Shown here: positions 1 to 5,471 of the stretch, piece after piece | How the letters are laid out: each line of letters begins with the position of its first letter | How positions within the stretch are numbered: position 1 is the stretch's first letter | NCBI GenBank assembly: GCA_002790175.1 | Contig: PFUQ01000171.1 | Span: forward strand, 443-11,340 | From: Flavobacteriales bacterium CG_4_9_14_3_um_filter_32_8 | Lineage (GTDB): Bacteria > Bacteroidota > Bacteroidia > Flavobacteriales_E > Vicingaceae | DNA length: 10,898 nt | Direction: 5' to 3' | Translations under genes and position numbers: made by a program | Notes under the pieces: generated by a model | Told to the model about the DNA's origin: nothing | Seen by the model: the letters and a program-made list of their open reading frames with translations, nothing else | Database searches by the model: none

Positions 1-419
1 TCTTGTTCTTTAACTGTAAGTGCTTTAAATTGGGTTTCTGAAATTTCAAATTTAGGGTTGGTGTCATCATACATTTTTGATATCATGGCAACCCATTGTC
101 CCTTCCCTGCATTGGCTTTTTCTTTTGTGGAAAAAGCATAAACAAGAACAGTGTTAAGGTGTTTGTGATATTTAAACCCTGTACGATTAATTTGTTGATT
201 ATATAAATAAGTCAGTAGAGTTTCAAGTTTTTTTTCATTTATATTTTTTATGTCTGTAAGGAGAATATTAATTGAAACTTGTGTTTTTAGAGGAGTGTCA
301 GAAATATTTTCTGAGACGATGGTATATTTTAATAAGTCCTTTGGTGGTTCAGAATTATTTTTACAATTTGATAATATGAGAATTAAAATTGTCAGTAATA
401 GAATTGTTAGTTTTTTCAT
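1..419 (-). CDS. Hypothetical lipoprotein, 3' end beyond the window
   Basis: The reverse strand stays open from an ATG at 419 to the window edge, giving 139 residues without a stop. The N-terminus is a lipoprotein signal: MKKL, then a Leu/Ile-rich core of about 12 residues, then the lipobox LSNC with Cys at residue 19, so the mature protein is probably lipid-anchored. A short polar spacer (KNNSEPPKD) follows, then an alpha/beta-looking segment with INILLTDIKNINEKKLETLL, a VLVYAFSTKEKA strand and a GQWVAMISK segment. The pattern (a helix starting 'eekLe.L', a 'V.VYa' strand, then 'G.WV/A') resembles small secreted proteins of unknown function found in many bacteria; this is recollection of a pattern and no family is claimed. 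It diverges from the XRE regulator gene, with 222 bases between the two starts that contain a palindromic operator. Function unknown. Confidence 0.75.
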   Translation of the reverse strand, partial: MKKLTILLLTILILILSNCKNNSEPPKDLLKYTIVSENISDTPLKTQVSINILLTDIKNINEKKLETLLTYLYNQQINRTGFKYHKHLNTVLVYAFSTKEKANAGKGQWVAMISKMYDDTNPKFEISETQFKALTVKEQ

Positions 420-473
420 AATAAGGTATCTTTATTGATTTGAACTTTCTAGTTAAACTATCATTTTATGCAA

Positions 474-530
474 TTACATTATTGGTAAAGATGTAATAAT
501 TAAAAATACTAGAACAATTAAGTTTTTCAT
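474..530 (-). other. Micro-ORF encoding a signal-peptide-like 18-residue peptide
   Basis: In the gap between the lipoprotein and the XRE gene, the reverse strand reads MKNLIVLVFLIITSLPIM and then TAA. Two features are gene-like: the start (Met-Lys-Asn then hydrophobic residues) and a composition much like a secretion signal. It lies about 55 bases upstream of the lipoprotein start on the same strand and resembles that protein's own signal sequence (MKKLTILLLTILIL). It may be the decayed 5' end of a duplicated secreted-protein gene, a tiny membrane peptide, or chance in AT-rich DNA. The sequence does not decide between these. Confidence 0.25.
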
Positions 531-568
531 TTCTTTATTTTTTATCGCATGATTTTTATTAATACCAA

Positions 569-596
569 ATGTAGTAAAAAAATACTACATGCAGTA
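569..596. promoter_or_regulatory. Probable operator: three half-sites between the lipoprotein and XRE genes
   Basis: ATGTAGTA at 569-576 and TACTACAT at 583-590 form a perfect inverted repeat with 8-bp arms around an A6 spacer. A third half-site, ATGCAGTA (589-596), repeats the first arm with one change exactly 20 bp downstream and overlaps the second arm by two bases. TACTACATGCAGTA (583-596) is therefore itself a near-palindrome. A weak -7-like element (TAAGTTTT, 610-617, one mismatch to TAnnTTTG) lies just downstream, so bound protein would sit over the upstream promoter region of the XRE gene. Autoregulation by the adjacent XRE protein is inferred from position only. Confidence 0.55.
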
Positions 597-641
597 TTTT
601 AAGGTTACATAAGTTTTATTGTGGTCACTGAAATTTGTCTC

Positions 642-890
642 ATGACAGATTTATCCAACGAGGACATAAAAAGGATTAAAGAAAATGTGCCTATAAAAGT
701 TGGTAATAAAATCCGTGAGATTAGAGAATCTAAAGGGTTAACCCAAATTGAACTTGCTAATAAAATTCAAAGTGACCGACAGTATCTTTACAAAATAGAA
801 AAAGCAAAAGTTAGTGTAAGTGTTTCCAAACTAGCCATTATTGCAAAGGCTCTAGATATTACAATAAAGGAACTGGTAGATTTTGAGTAA
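642..890 (+). CDS. Small XRE-family helix-turn-helix regulator
   Basis: An 82-residue protein with one lambda-repressor-like (Cro/C1, HTH_3) DNA-binding domain and almost nothing else. The core runs from about residue 19 to 78: VGNKIREIRESKGLTQIELA is helices 1-2, SDRQYLYKIEKAK holds the recognition helix and the hallmark Y.IE turn, and KLAIIAKALDITIKELVDF closes the fold. The ATG at 642 was chosen over an in-frame GTG at 621, because the family fold starts about 18 residues later and the GTG would add only seven uninformative residues. Standing alone, it could be an autorepressor, a regulator of the divergent lipoprotein gene, or an orphan antitoxin. No toxin follows on its strand; the next gene is convergent. 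A palindromic operator lies 46-73 bases upstream of the start. Confidence 0.85.
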   Translation: MTDLSNEDIKRIKENVPIKVGNKIREIRESKGLTQIELANKIQSDRQYLYKIEKAKVSVSVSKLAIIAKALDITIKELVDFE

Positions 891-930
891 TATGGCTATT
901 CAAGTTAAATTCAAAACAACCTTTTACATC

Positions 931-1350
931 TTATAATTGAATACTTTTTAAATATTCATCAGCGGTCATCACAGGTAGTTTAGAGGTTTTAAAATCTTTC
1001 CCATTTCTGGTTAAAAGTGTGGTGCATTTGGCTTTTAAGGCACTAAAATATTGTAAAGCATCTTCAAAATCAGAGAAACTGGAGTTTAATCCTTTTTCAA
1101 CAATTTGTTCATCTAAGTCGCATATTTTGGAAATAACTTTAAACTTTCGTAGTTTATCTTTGGCTTTCTCAACGCCTTCATATTTGGTTAAAAAATAGCT
1201 AACTGTTGCATAAGATAATGCGGAGGCAACGATGGTAATTTTCTGCTCGTCAGCTAACGTTGCAATTTTAGCAATGGAGTTATAAAATGGAGTTCGTTCA
1301 CCCAATAAATCGAGCATTATATTGGTGTCAATAAAAAGTACTGGCTTCAT
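931..1350 (-). CDS. PIN-domain ribonuclease, putative toxin of a type II toxin-antitoxin pair
   Basis: A 139-residue single-domain protein of the PIN (VapC-like, PIN_3-type) superfamily. PIN proteins cut RNA using a cluster of acidic residues that hold divalent metal. Visible landmarks are FIDTNIMLDLL at 6-16 (first acid Asp8), the helix with SFSDFEDALQYFSAL at 91-105 (acids Asp94, Glu96, Asp97) and TLLTRNGKDF at 111-120 (Asp119). The region that often carries a second acid reads SALSYATVSYFL, with no Glu or Asp, as in several PIN_3 relatives known to me. The length is normal for the family. Its ATG overlaps the antitoxin TGA (ATGA, 1347-1350), the usual antitoxin-first order with translational coupling. 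The RNA target cannot be read from the sequence. Confidence 0.9.
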   Translation of the reverse strand: MKPVLFIDTNIMLDLLGERTPFYNSIAKIATLADEQKITIVASALSYATVSYFLTKYEGVEKAKDKLRKFKVISKICDLDEQIVEKGLNSSFSDFEDALQYFSALKAKCTTLLTRNGKDFKTSKLPVMTADEYLKSIQL

Positions 1351-1595
1351 TTGTATTTTTCGTTCAAACGGTTGACATATTCAGTTTTGTAGTCTAAATC
1401 GGCAGGAATGTTTACACCTGTTGACATACTTTTTACAAACGGTGAAATCTGCAATTCATCGGTTTCATTTTTATTGACCAACGATTTAAGGTAAGTTTCG
1501 ACTATTTTCGATAAACTTCTTTTGTGAGAAACAGCATATTCCTTTGCTTGCTCAATCACTGATTGTTCTAATTTTAAAGTTAATTTTGTATTCAT
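1347..1595 (-). CDS. Antitoxin, DUF6364-type ribbon-helix-helix protein, partner of the PIN toxin
   Basis: An 82-residue protein beginning MNTKLTLKLEQSVIEQAKEY, followed by HKRSLSKIVETYLKSL. This is a short beta strand and two helices, as in ribbon-helix-helix DNA-binding antitoxins, and closely matches the 'NTKLTL.ld..vie.AK.yA....SLS.ivE.YL' pattern of the DUF6364 family. The remainder (about residues 45-82, ending EYVNRLNEKYK) is the likely toxin-neutralising tail. The reading frame extends 15 codons upstream (to 1640), but those codons run through the operator and are not family-like, so the ATG at 1595 is preferred. The stop overlaps the toxin start by four bases. Autorepression through the palindrome 11-22 bases upstream of the start is the expected mode and is inferred. 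Confidence 0.87.
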   Translation of the reverse strand: MNTKLTLKLEQSVIEQAKEYAVSHKRSLSKIVETYLKSLVNKNETDELQISPFVKSMSTGVNIPADLDYKTEYVNRLNEKYK

Positions 1596-1605
1596 AGTAA
1601 AATAA

Positions 1606-1640
1606 TTGTACGTACAAATATAATAAATATATCCGTACAA
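1606..1640. promoter_or_regulatory. Promoter and operator of the PIN toxin-antitoxin operon
   Basis: TTGTACGTACAA (1606-1617) is a perfect 12-bp palindrome, and CGTACAA recurs as a half-site at 1634-1640, 23 bp further upstream of the antitoxin. On the reverse strand TATATTTG (1622-1615) is a perfect match to the Bacteroidota -7 consensus TAnnTTTG, and its last three bases lie inside the palindrome, so a bound repressor would cover the transcription start region. The leader before the antitoxin ATG would be only about 15 bases. No -33 element with ideal spacing was found. Binding by the antitoxin is inferred. Confidence 0.6.
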
Positions 1641-1661
1641 TTTAATTTTTGAACATTTTTT

Positions 1662-1770
1662 TTATACCAATTTGATTTATTATCTAGTCCAAACTTATTT
1701 GGTATAATGCCGATGCAATAGCTGTTTAGGACAATTTTATTGGACTATTACAGATATGCTTTCGGTATTA
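1662..1770. repeat. Three interlocking inverted repeats; probable interspersed repeat or structured 3' UTR
   Basis: TTATACCAA (1662-1670) pairs with TTGGTATAA (1699-1707). TAGTCCAA (1685-1692) pairs with TTGGACTA (1740-1747). TAATGCCGA (1705-1713) pairs with TCGGTATTA (1762-1770) with a single G:T position. The three pairs interlock rather than nest. The first pair frames a 46-bp unit with terminal inverted repeats, and the last arm ends on the ATPase stop codon (1768-1770). No protein-coding signal was seen. It could be a small non-autonomous mobile element, a REP-like repeat, or the folded 3' end of the ATPase transcript, which reads TTGGTATAAAAAAAAT at 1670-1655. An AATACCAAAT word also occurs at 561-570 beside the XRE operator. 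Confidence 0.45.
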
Positions 1771-2904
1771 TTCATTTAATTTACAAAAATCGAAAAAGTT
1801 ATGAGGGGTAATTATTTCGGTTGTAGCATTGGGGTAGCTGTTGGTAAATGCTTTGCTAATTTTTGAAGTGTTTTTACTGTTCCATTTTATTTCGTAGGCA
1901 AAAAGTTCTTGGTTGTTGTTTTCAATATAATCCACTTCGCTTTGGTTGTAGTTTCTCCAAAAAAACGATTGAATGTCAGCATCTCTAAATTTATTCATTT
2001 TTATTCTATCGGTAATGATAAAATTTTCCCACAATTGCCCTTTGTCTTGTCGAGTGGTGAAGTCGTTAAAATTTCCAATGATTGCATTTCTAATTCCGTT
2101 GTCCCAAAAGTATATTTTACTCATTTTGGTTACTTCTTTTCGTGCGTTGGTGCTGTAAGCGTTTAATCGGTAAATAACAAACGATTTTTCGAGTAAATCA
2201 ATGTAGCTTTCAACGGTTTCCGATTTTACTTTTAGTTGGTTAGACAACTCGTTTATCGATACTTCCGAACAAATTTGGTGAGCCAACAATTTTAACAATT
2301 TATCTAATAATTCGGGTTTACGAATGTCTTTCCAAACCAATACATCTTTGTATAAATATTGGTTGGCTAAATTTTTTAATAAAACTTCGGCATCTGGCTG
2401 ATGGTTGTATATGTTTGGGTAACAGCCATAAATCAAATGAAAAGGCAATTTTTGTTCTACCTCAAAGGCTGATTTTCCGTTGTACATTTCGGCTAACGAA
2501 AAAGGGTACAAATGAAACAACAAATGCCTGCCTGTTAGTGGTTCGAAAATTCGTTCAGAAATATCTAATGCCGATGAACCTGTTGCAATAATTTGTGTGG
2601 ATTTAAAATTATCAACCAACAATTTTAGCAATAAACCTGCATTTGGTATGCGTTGTATTTCATCAATAACAACCACTTTGTAATTTCCTATTACTCCTTT
2701 TAGATTTTCTAAATTTAAGTTTTCAAGACGTTCTCGCACAATGGTTTCGTCGGCATTTAGCCAAAGCATTTCTTTTTTATCGGCAAACAGGTTTTGTAAC
2801 AAGGTGGTTTTACCCACTTGACGAGCACCAGTTAAAATCAATGCTTGTCCTTTAAAAAGCCATTGAGTTAAAACCTTTTCAGATAGTCTATTAATTAAAT
2901 CCAT
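1768..2904 (-). CDS. AAA_14/DUF4143-family ATPase
   Basis: A 378-residue ATPase with an N-terminal AAA_14 domain and a C-terminal DUF4143 domain. Walker A is GARQVGKTT (26-34), Walker B is VVVIDEIQ (77-84) and the sensor-1-like motif is ATGSSALD (107-114). GRHLLFHLYPFSLAEM (125-140) is a hallmark of this family. A winged-helix-like stretch follows at about 215-250 (VSINELSNQLKVKSETVESYIDLL). The C-terminal part (about 290-345) has GQLWENFI, EVDYI and AYEIKWN, the E...D...ExK arrangement of a PD-(D/E)XK nuclease-like fold, so a nuclease-related activity is possible. Family members are abundant and laterally mobile in Bacteroidota, and their biological role is poorly established. Length is near the usual 370-430 residues and all motifs look intact. 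It has its own promoter region with twin palindromes and sits downstream of the repeat-bearing gap. Confidence 0.9.
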   Translation of the reverse strand: MDLINRLSEKVLTQWLFKGQALILTGARQVGKTTLLQNLFADKKEMLWLNADETIVRERLENLNLENLKGVIGNYKVVVIDEIQRIPNAGLLLKLLVDNFKSTQIIATGSSALDISERIFEPLTGRHLLFHLYPFSLAEMYNGKSAFEVEQKLPFHLIYGCYPNIYNHQPDAEVLLKNLANQYLYKDVLVWKDIRKPELLDKLLKLLAHQICSEVSINELSNQLKVKSETVESYIDLLEKSFVIYRLNAYSTNARKEVTKMSKIYFWDNGIRNAIIGNFNDFTTRQDKGQLWENFIITDRIKMNKFRDADIQSFFWRNYNQSEVDYIENNNQELFAYEIKWNSKNTSKISKAFTNSYPNATTEIITPHNFFDFCKLNE

Positions 2905-2923
2905 GATGTAAAAGTACTAAAAA

Positions 2924-2980
2924 TTCCATTGTACTGGAAAAATTAATACAAATATTTCCATTATACTGGAAAAATTAATA
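2924..2980. promoter_or_regulatory. Twin palindromes upstream of the DUF4143 ATPase, probable operator
   Basis: TTCCATTGTACTGGAA (2924-2939) and TTCCATTATACTGGAA (2956-2971) are each inverted repeats of the form TTCCA-N6-TGGAA, and both are followed by AAATTAATA. The two 25-bp units (2924-2948 and 2956-2980) differ at one base and are spaced 32 bp apart, about three helical turns. They start 20 bases upstream of the ATPase ATG. On the reverse strand AATATTTG (2956-2949, one mismatch to TAnnTTTG) lies between them, so the units would flank the -7 element. A dimeric repressor site is the simplest reading; the binder is unknown. Confidence 0.6.
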
Positions 2981-3006
2981 GTTTTTTACGATTGACGATA
3001 ATTCTT

Positions 3007-3023
3007 TAGGAAGGTTATTCCTA
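3007..3023 (-). terminator. Weak hairpin after the TonB-domain gene
   Basis: TAGGAA-GGTTA-TTCCTA forms a 6-bp stem with a 5-base loop, 16 bases beyond the stop of the TonB-domain gene. It has no T-run on its downstream side in that orientation, and the upstream A/T-rich flank pairs poorly. It may mark the end of the leftward transcript, or it may be chance. Confidence 0.25.
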
Positions 3024-3038
3024 GATAATTAAAAAAAT

Positions 3039-3458
3039 TTATTCTTTTAATTTAAAAGACAATGGAAGATTAAAAGAGACTCTTACTACCTCTCCATTTT
3101 GTGTTCCAGGTGTCCATTTTGGGAATAAATTCACAACACGTAAAGTTTCATCATCTAGTAATTGATGAATGCCTCGAATTATTTTTACATTAGACATGGT
3201 GCCGTCTTTCTCTATAACAAAATTTACATACACAACACCTTGTATTTGCTTTTCTTTTGCTTCATTGGGATAAATAATAGTTGTTGACAAAAATTTATAC
3301 ATGGAGTCTTGACCACCAGGAAATTCGGGCATATTTTCTACAATAGAAAAAATATCTTCTTGAAAAACCTCCTCTTTTGTTTCATATTCTTGAGCAAAAG
3401 AAATGCTATTTATTGCTGTAAACAGTATTGTTATTACAATTTTTAATTTGTTCTTCAT
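3039..3458 (-). CDS. Secreted stand-alone TonB C-terminal-domain protein
   Basis: A 139-residue protein with a signal peptide (MKNKLKIVITILFTAINSIS, probable cleavage after FA at 21-22) and then one TonB C-terminal domain. Typical landmarks are MPEFPGGQDSMYKFL (43-57), YPNEAKEKQIQGVVYVNFVI (63-82), VKIIRGIHQLLDDETLRVV (91-109) and PKWTPGTQNGEVVRVSFNLP (113-132). True energy transducers have a membrane anchor plus a long Pro-rich periplasmic span. Both are absent here, and after the signal only about 20 acidic residues precede the domain, so this is more likely a free periplasmic protein than a TonB that couples ExbBD to outer-membrane transport. Such small forms are common in Bacteroidota and of uncertain role. 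It is last in the leftward series, 68 bases after the small membrane-protein gene. Confidence 0.87.
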   Translation of the reverse strand: MKNKLKIVITILFTAINSISFAQEYETKEEVFQEDIFSIVENMPEFPGGQDSMYKFLSTTIIYPNEAKEKQIQGVVYVNFVIEKDGTMSNVKIIRGIHQLLDDETLRVVNLFPKWTPGTQNGEVVRVSFNLPLSFKLKE

Positions 3459-3526
3459 GGGTTTTAGGATTAATTTATTATACGATCAATTTTAGCAACT
3501 AATTCAACACTTGAGAGTTGTAGGAA

Positions 3527-3736
3527 TTAACTTTTTTTCTTGTGCAAAATAATGTAAATAATGGGTAAAATGCCTGCTGTGTTTATTAATGCAATACAAA
3601 TAAACCAAGCCAAGTGGCTGTTTCTGGCAGCTTTCCATAAAGCAATAAGTTTCCAAATGGCTTCCCAAATGGCTAAAATAATAATTATTGGCATTAGCCA
3701 AACCAATGATTCTTGAAAGAGATTAAGACAGTTCAT
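3527..3736 (-). CDS. Small two-helix membrane protein of PLDc_N/DUF5652 type
   Basis: A 69-residue protein with two hydrophobic helices, about residues 11-27 (LVWLMPIIIILAIWEAI) and 42-64 (LAWFICIALINTAGILPIIYIIL). They are linked by WKLIALWKAARNSH, and the tail is HKKKS. The pattern 'W..iALWkAar...l.WF..i.liNt.GilpI.Yi' is typical of the short PLDc_N/DUF5652-like membrane proteins of Bacteroidota, most of which lack an attached phospholipase D domain and have no known function. The basic C-terminus suggests it faces the cytoplasm. A second frame over the same bases (3504-3701) is a shadow, rich in His, Cys and Tyr with no domain pattern. The gene lies 71 bases downstream of the esterase and 68 upstream of the TonB-domain gene, same strand. 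Confidence 0.8.
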   Translation of the reverse strand: MNCLNLFQESLVWLMPIIIILAIWEAIWKLIALWKAARNSHLAWFICIALINTAGILPIIYIILHKKKS

Positions 3737-3807
3737 TTTTTTTAGTTTTAATGATTAATTAACTAAAGTACAGCTAATTGGAGATAAAAGCAACAATATT
3801 CTTGTTA

Positions 3808-4704
3808 TTATTTATTTTTTATAAGTCCAAAAAACTCAGCTATCCAATAAGTAGAGTGAAAGTTGATATCTTTAGTATAAATACAATCTTTTCCACCTTC
3901 GTTGTCATTTTCTCCAGGGTTAATTAAAATAACATGACCAACATCCTTAGCAGATAACGATTGAACCTGAATTTGTTGGTTGTTATCAAAAAATGTTTTT
4001 AAAGTTAATTCAGGAAAGTTTAGGTAATTGTTTTCCAATTTAAAATCGTCATTTTTTAAATGATGCTTTTTAGTCCATTGGTTTAAAACTCTATCAGCAT
4101 TAGTTGGAGCTACTACTTTATCCTCTTCTCCTTGAATTATTAAAACTCTAGGTTGGTAAATGCTCAATGTATCTAATTTTTCGGTTAATAAAGATGGGCA
4201 ACCAATTAACGCAGCAGCATTAAACAAATTGGGATATGAATTTAAAAGAGCATTAGACATTGCAGCACCTGCCGAAACCCCTGTAATAAATACTTGAGAG
4301 GAATCTATGTTATAATTTCTTAACGAATAGTCTATCATTTGTTTGATGGAGAATAATTCCCCTTTGTCCTTTTTTGATTTCATACCAATAAAAAAGTTAA
4401 AACATTTGGAAACATTGTTTACAATTTTTTGTTCAGGATAAACTACTATAAAATTGTTTAACTCGGCAAGTTTTTTCCACCCAGTAGCTTCTGCAATGCT
4501 TTGTGCCGATTGTGTGCAACCGTGTAAAACCAATACTAATGGTATTTTTTTGCTTGTATCTAAATTTTTTGGAGTGTATAGGAACATTTTTAGGTTTCCC
4601 ATATTTTTCCCAAAATGATTTACAGAAACTAAATCTTGTGCATTAACAAAAGAAAATGCAAAACAGAACAGTAAGAGTTGTATTAATTTAATTTTTTGCA
4701 CCAT
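3808..4704 (-). CDS. Secreted alpha/beta-hydrolase, PHB depolymerase-family (LpqC-like) esterase
   Basis: A 298-residue protein with a signal peptide (core LIQLLLFCFAFSFVNA, cleavage likely at 22/23). The body is an esterase of the polyhydroxybutyrate depolymerase/feruloyl esterase-like family. The oxyanion-hole segment is VLHGCTQS (59-66), the nucleophile elbow is GVSAGAAM with Ser144, the probable acid is Asp195 in QGEEDKVV, and the probable base is His257 in KDVGHV. NNFIVVYPEQ (83-92) also fits the family. The full triad suggests an active enzyme. The substrate cannot be told: these enzymes hydrolyse esters of short hydroxyacids, acetylated sugars or feruloyl groups. No carbohydrate-binding module or T9SS sorting tail is present, so it is probably periplasmic. 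The start lies inside rsmI, with 17 shared bases in another frame; the signal peptide right after this ATG supports it. Confidence 0.88.
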   Translation of the reverse strand: MVQKIKLIQLLLFCFAFSFVNAQDLVSVNHFGKNMGNLKMFLYTPKNLDTSKKIPLVLVLHGCTQSAQSIAEATGWKKLAELNNFIVVYPEQKIVNNVSKCFNFFIGMKSKKDKGELFSIKQMIDYSLRNYNIDSSQVFITGVSAGAAMSNALLNSYPNLFNAAALIGCPSLLTEKLDTLSIYQPRVLIIQGEEDKVVAPTNADRVLNQWTKKHHLKNDDFKLENNYLNFPELTLKTFFDNNQQIQVQSLSAKDVGHVILINPGENDNEGGKDCIYTKDINFHSTYWIAEFFGLIKNK

Positions 4705-5362
4705 CTACAATAATTACCAATTCGCCTTTCAGTGTGTGAGTGGTATAATAATCAATTAATTCCTTAATTGTTCCTCTTACATTTTCTTCATGTATTTTTG
4801 TTAATTCGCGTGAAACGGAGATGAATCGACTTTCACCAAAATATTCGACAAATTGAGATAATGTTTTTAATAAACGATGAGGAGATTCATAAAAAATAAT
4901 TGTTCGAGTTTCTGGTTGTAAAAATTTAAGACGAGTTTGTCTGCCTTTTTTATGAGGTAAAAAACCTTCAAAAACAAACTTATCACAAGGAAAACCAGAG
5001 TTGACCAATGCAGGAACAAAAGCAGTAGCACCAGGCAAACATTCTACTTCAATATCGTTTTTAATGCATTCACGCACCAACAAAAACCCTGGGTCGGAAA
5101 TTCCGGGAGTTCCAGCATCACTTACTAAAGCAACACTTTCTCCATTTTTTATGGCATCAATAATTCGCTCTATAGTTTGGTGTTCGTTATGCTGGTGGTG
5201 AGCAACCAATTTTTTATTAATCTCGTAATGTTTTAGTAATTTAGAACTTTGGCGGGTATCTTCAGCAAGAATAAAATCAACTTCCTTCAATGTTTGAAGT
5301 GCACGTAGGGTAATATCTGCTAAATTGCCAATTGGTGTAGGAACAATAAATAATTTCGACAT
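4688..5362 (-). CDS. rsmI: 16S rRNA (cytidine1402-2'-O)-methyltransferase RsmI
   Basis: A 224-residue SAM-dependent methyltransferase of the tetrapyrrole-methylase fold, which 2'-O-methylates C1402 in the decoding centre of 16S rRNA. Diagnostic segments appear in order: VPTPIGNL (7-14), AEDTR (33-37), SDAGTPGISDPG (81-92), CLPGATAFVPAL (108-119), FEGFLP (131-136), YESPHR (158-163), SRELTKIHEE (184-193) and KGELVIIVDG (212-221). The length is slightly below that of Proteobacterial RsmI, as in the Bacteroidota form. An upstream extension to 5404 is open, but the family start is MSKLFIVPTP, so the ATG at 5362 was chosen. It is the first gene of the leftward series and overlaps the esterase start by 17 bases. 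Confidence 0.96.
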   Translation of the reverse strand: MSKLFIVPTPIGNLADITLRALQTLKEVDFILAEDTRQSSKLLKHYEINKKLVAHHQHNEHQTIERIIDAIKNGESVALVSDAGTPGISDPGFLLVRECIKNDIEVECLPGATAFVPALVNSGFPCDKFVFEGFLPHKKGRQTRLKFLQPETRTIIFYESPHRLLKTLSQFVEYFGESRFISVSRELTKIHEENVRGTIKELIDYYTTHTLKGELVIIVDGAKN

Positions 5363-5379
5363 AATTGAAAAGTAAAAAA

Positions 5380-5387
5380 CAAAGTTA
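5380..5387 (-). promoter_or_regulatory. Probable -7 element of the rsmI promoter
   Basis: The reverse strand reads TAACTTTG, a perfect match to the Bacteroidota TAnnTTTG element, 17 bases before the rsmI ATG. Transcription would begin about 10 bases from the start codon. A TTG further upstream is closer than the usual -33 spacing, so only the -7 part is supported. A weaker rightward element, TATAATTG (5419-5426, one mismatch), could serve the divergent sigma-factor gene; its start point would fall past the ATG at 5430, favouring the ATG at 5472. Confidence 0.45.
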
Positions 5388-5471
5388 AAAATAAAAGATA
5401 GCAAGAAATGATTAACTTTATAATTGTTAATGCAACCTTTTTATAAAAATAAACATCTTAATACAGAATCA

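Noticed and set aside
250..438. Rightward reading frame of 62 codons opposite the lipoprotein gene
   Set aside because: It lies antisense to a better-supported lipoprotein gene with a signal and lipobox, and shows no domain pattern.
897..943. Inverted repeat TATTCAA/TTGAATA between the convergent XRE and PIN genes
   Set aside because: The 7-bp arms are separated by a 33-base loop with AT-only-like composition; this is expected by chance and weak as a terminator.
3505..3520. Imperfect palindrome CAACACTTGAGAGTTG after the small membrane-protein gene
   Set aside because: Only 12 of 16 positions are symmetrical and no T-run follows, so neither a terminator nor an operator can be supported.
3504..3701. 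Second leftward reading frame over the two-helix membrane protein
   Set aside because: The 3527-3736 frame has the PLDc_N/DUF5652-like pattern; this one is a shadow with no recognisable features.
3792..3806. Short hairpin AACAA-TATTC-TTGTT just after the esterase stop codon
   Set aside because: A 5-bp AT-rich stem without a U-tract; too weak to call a terminator.
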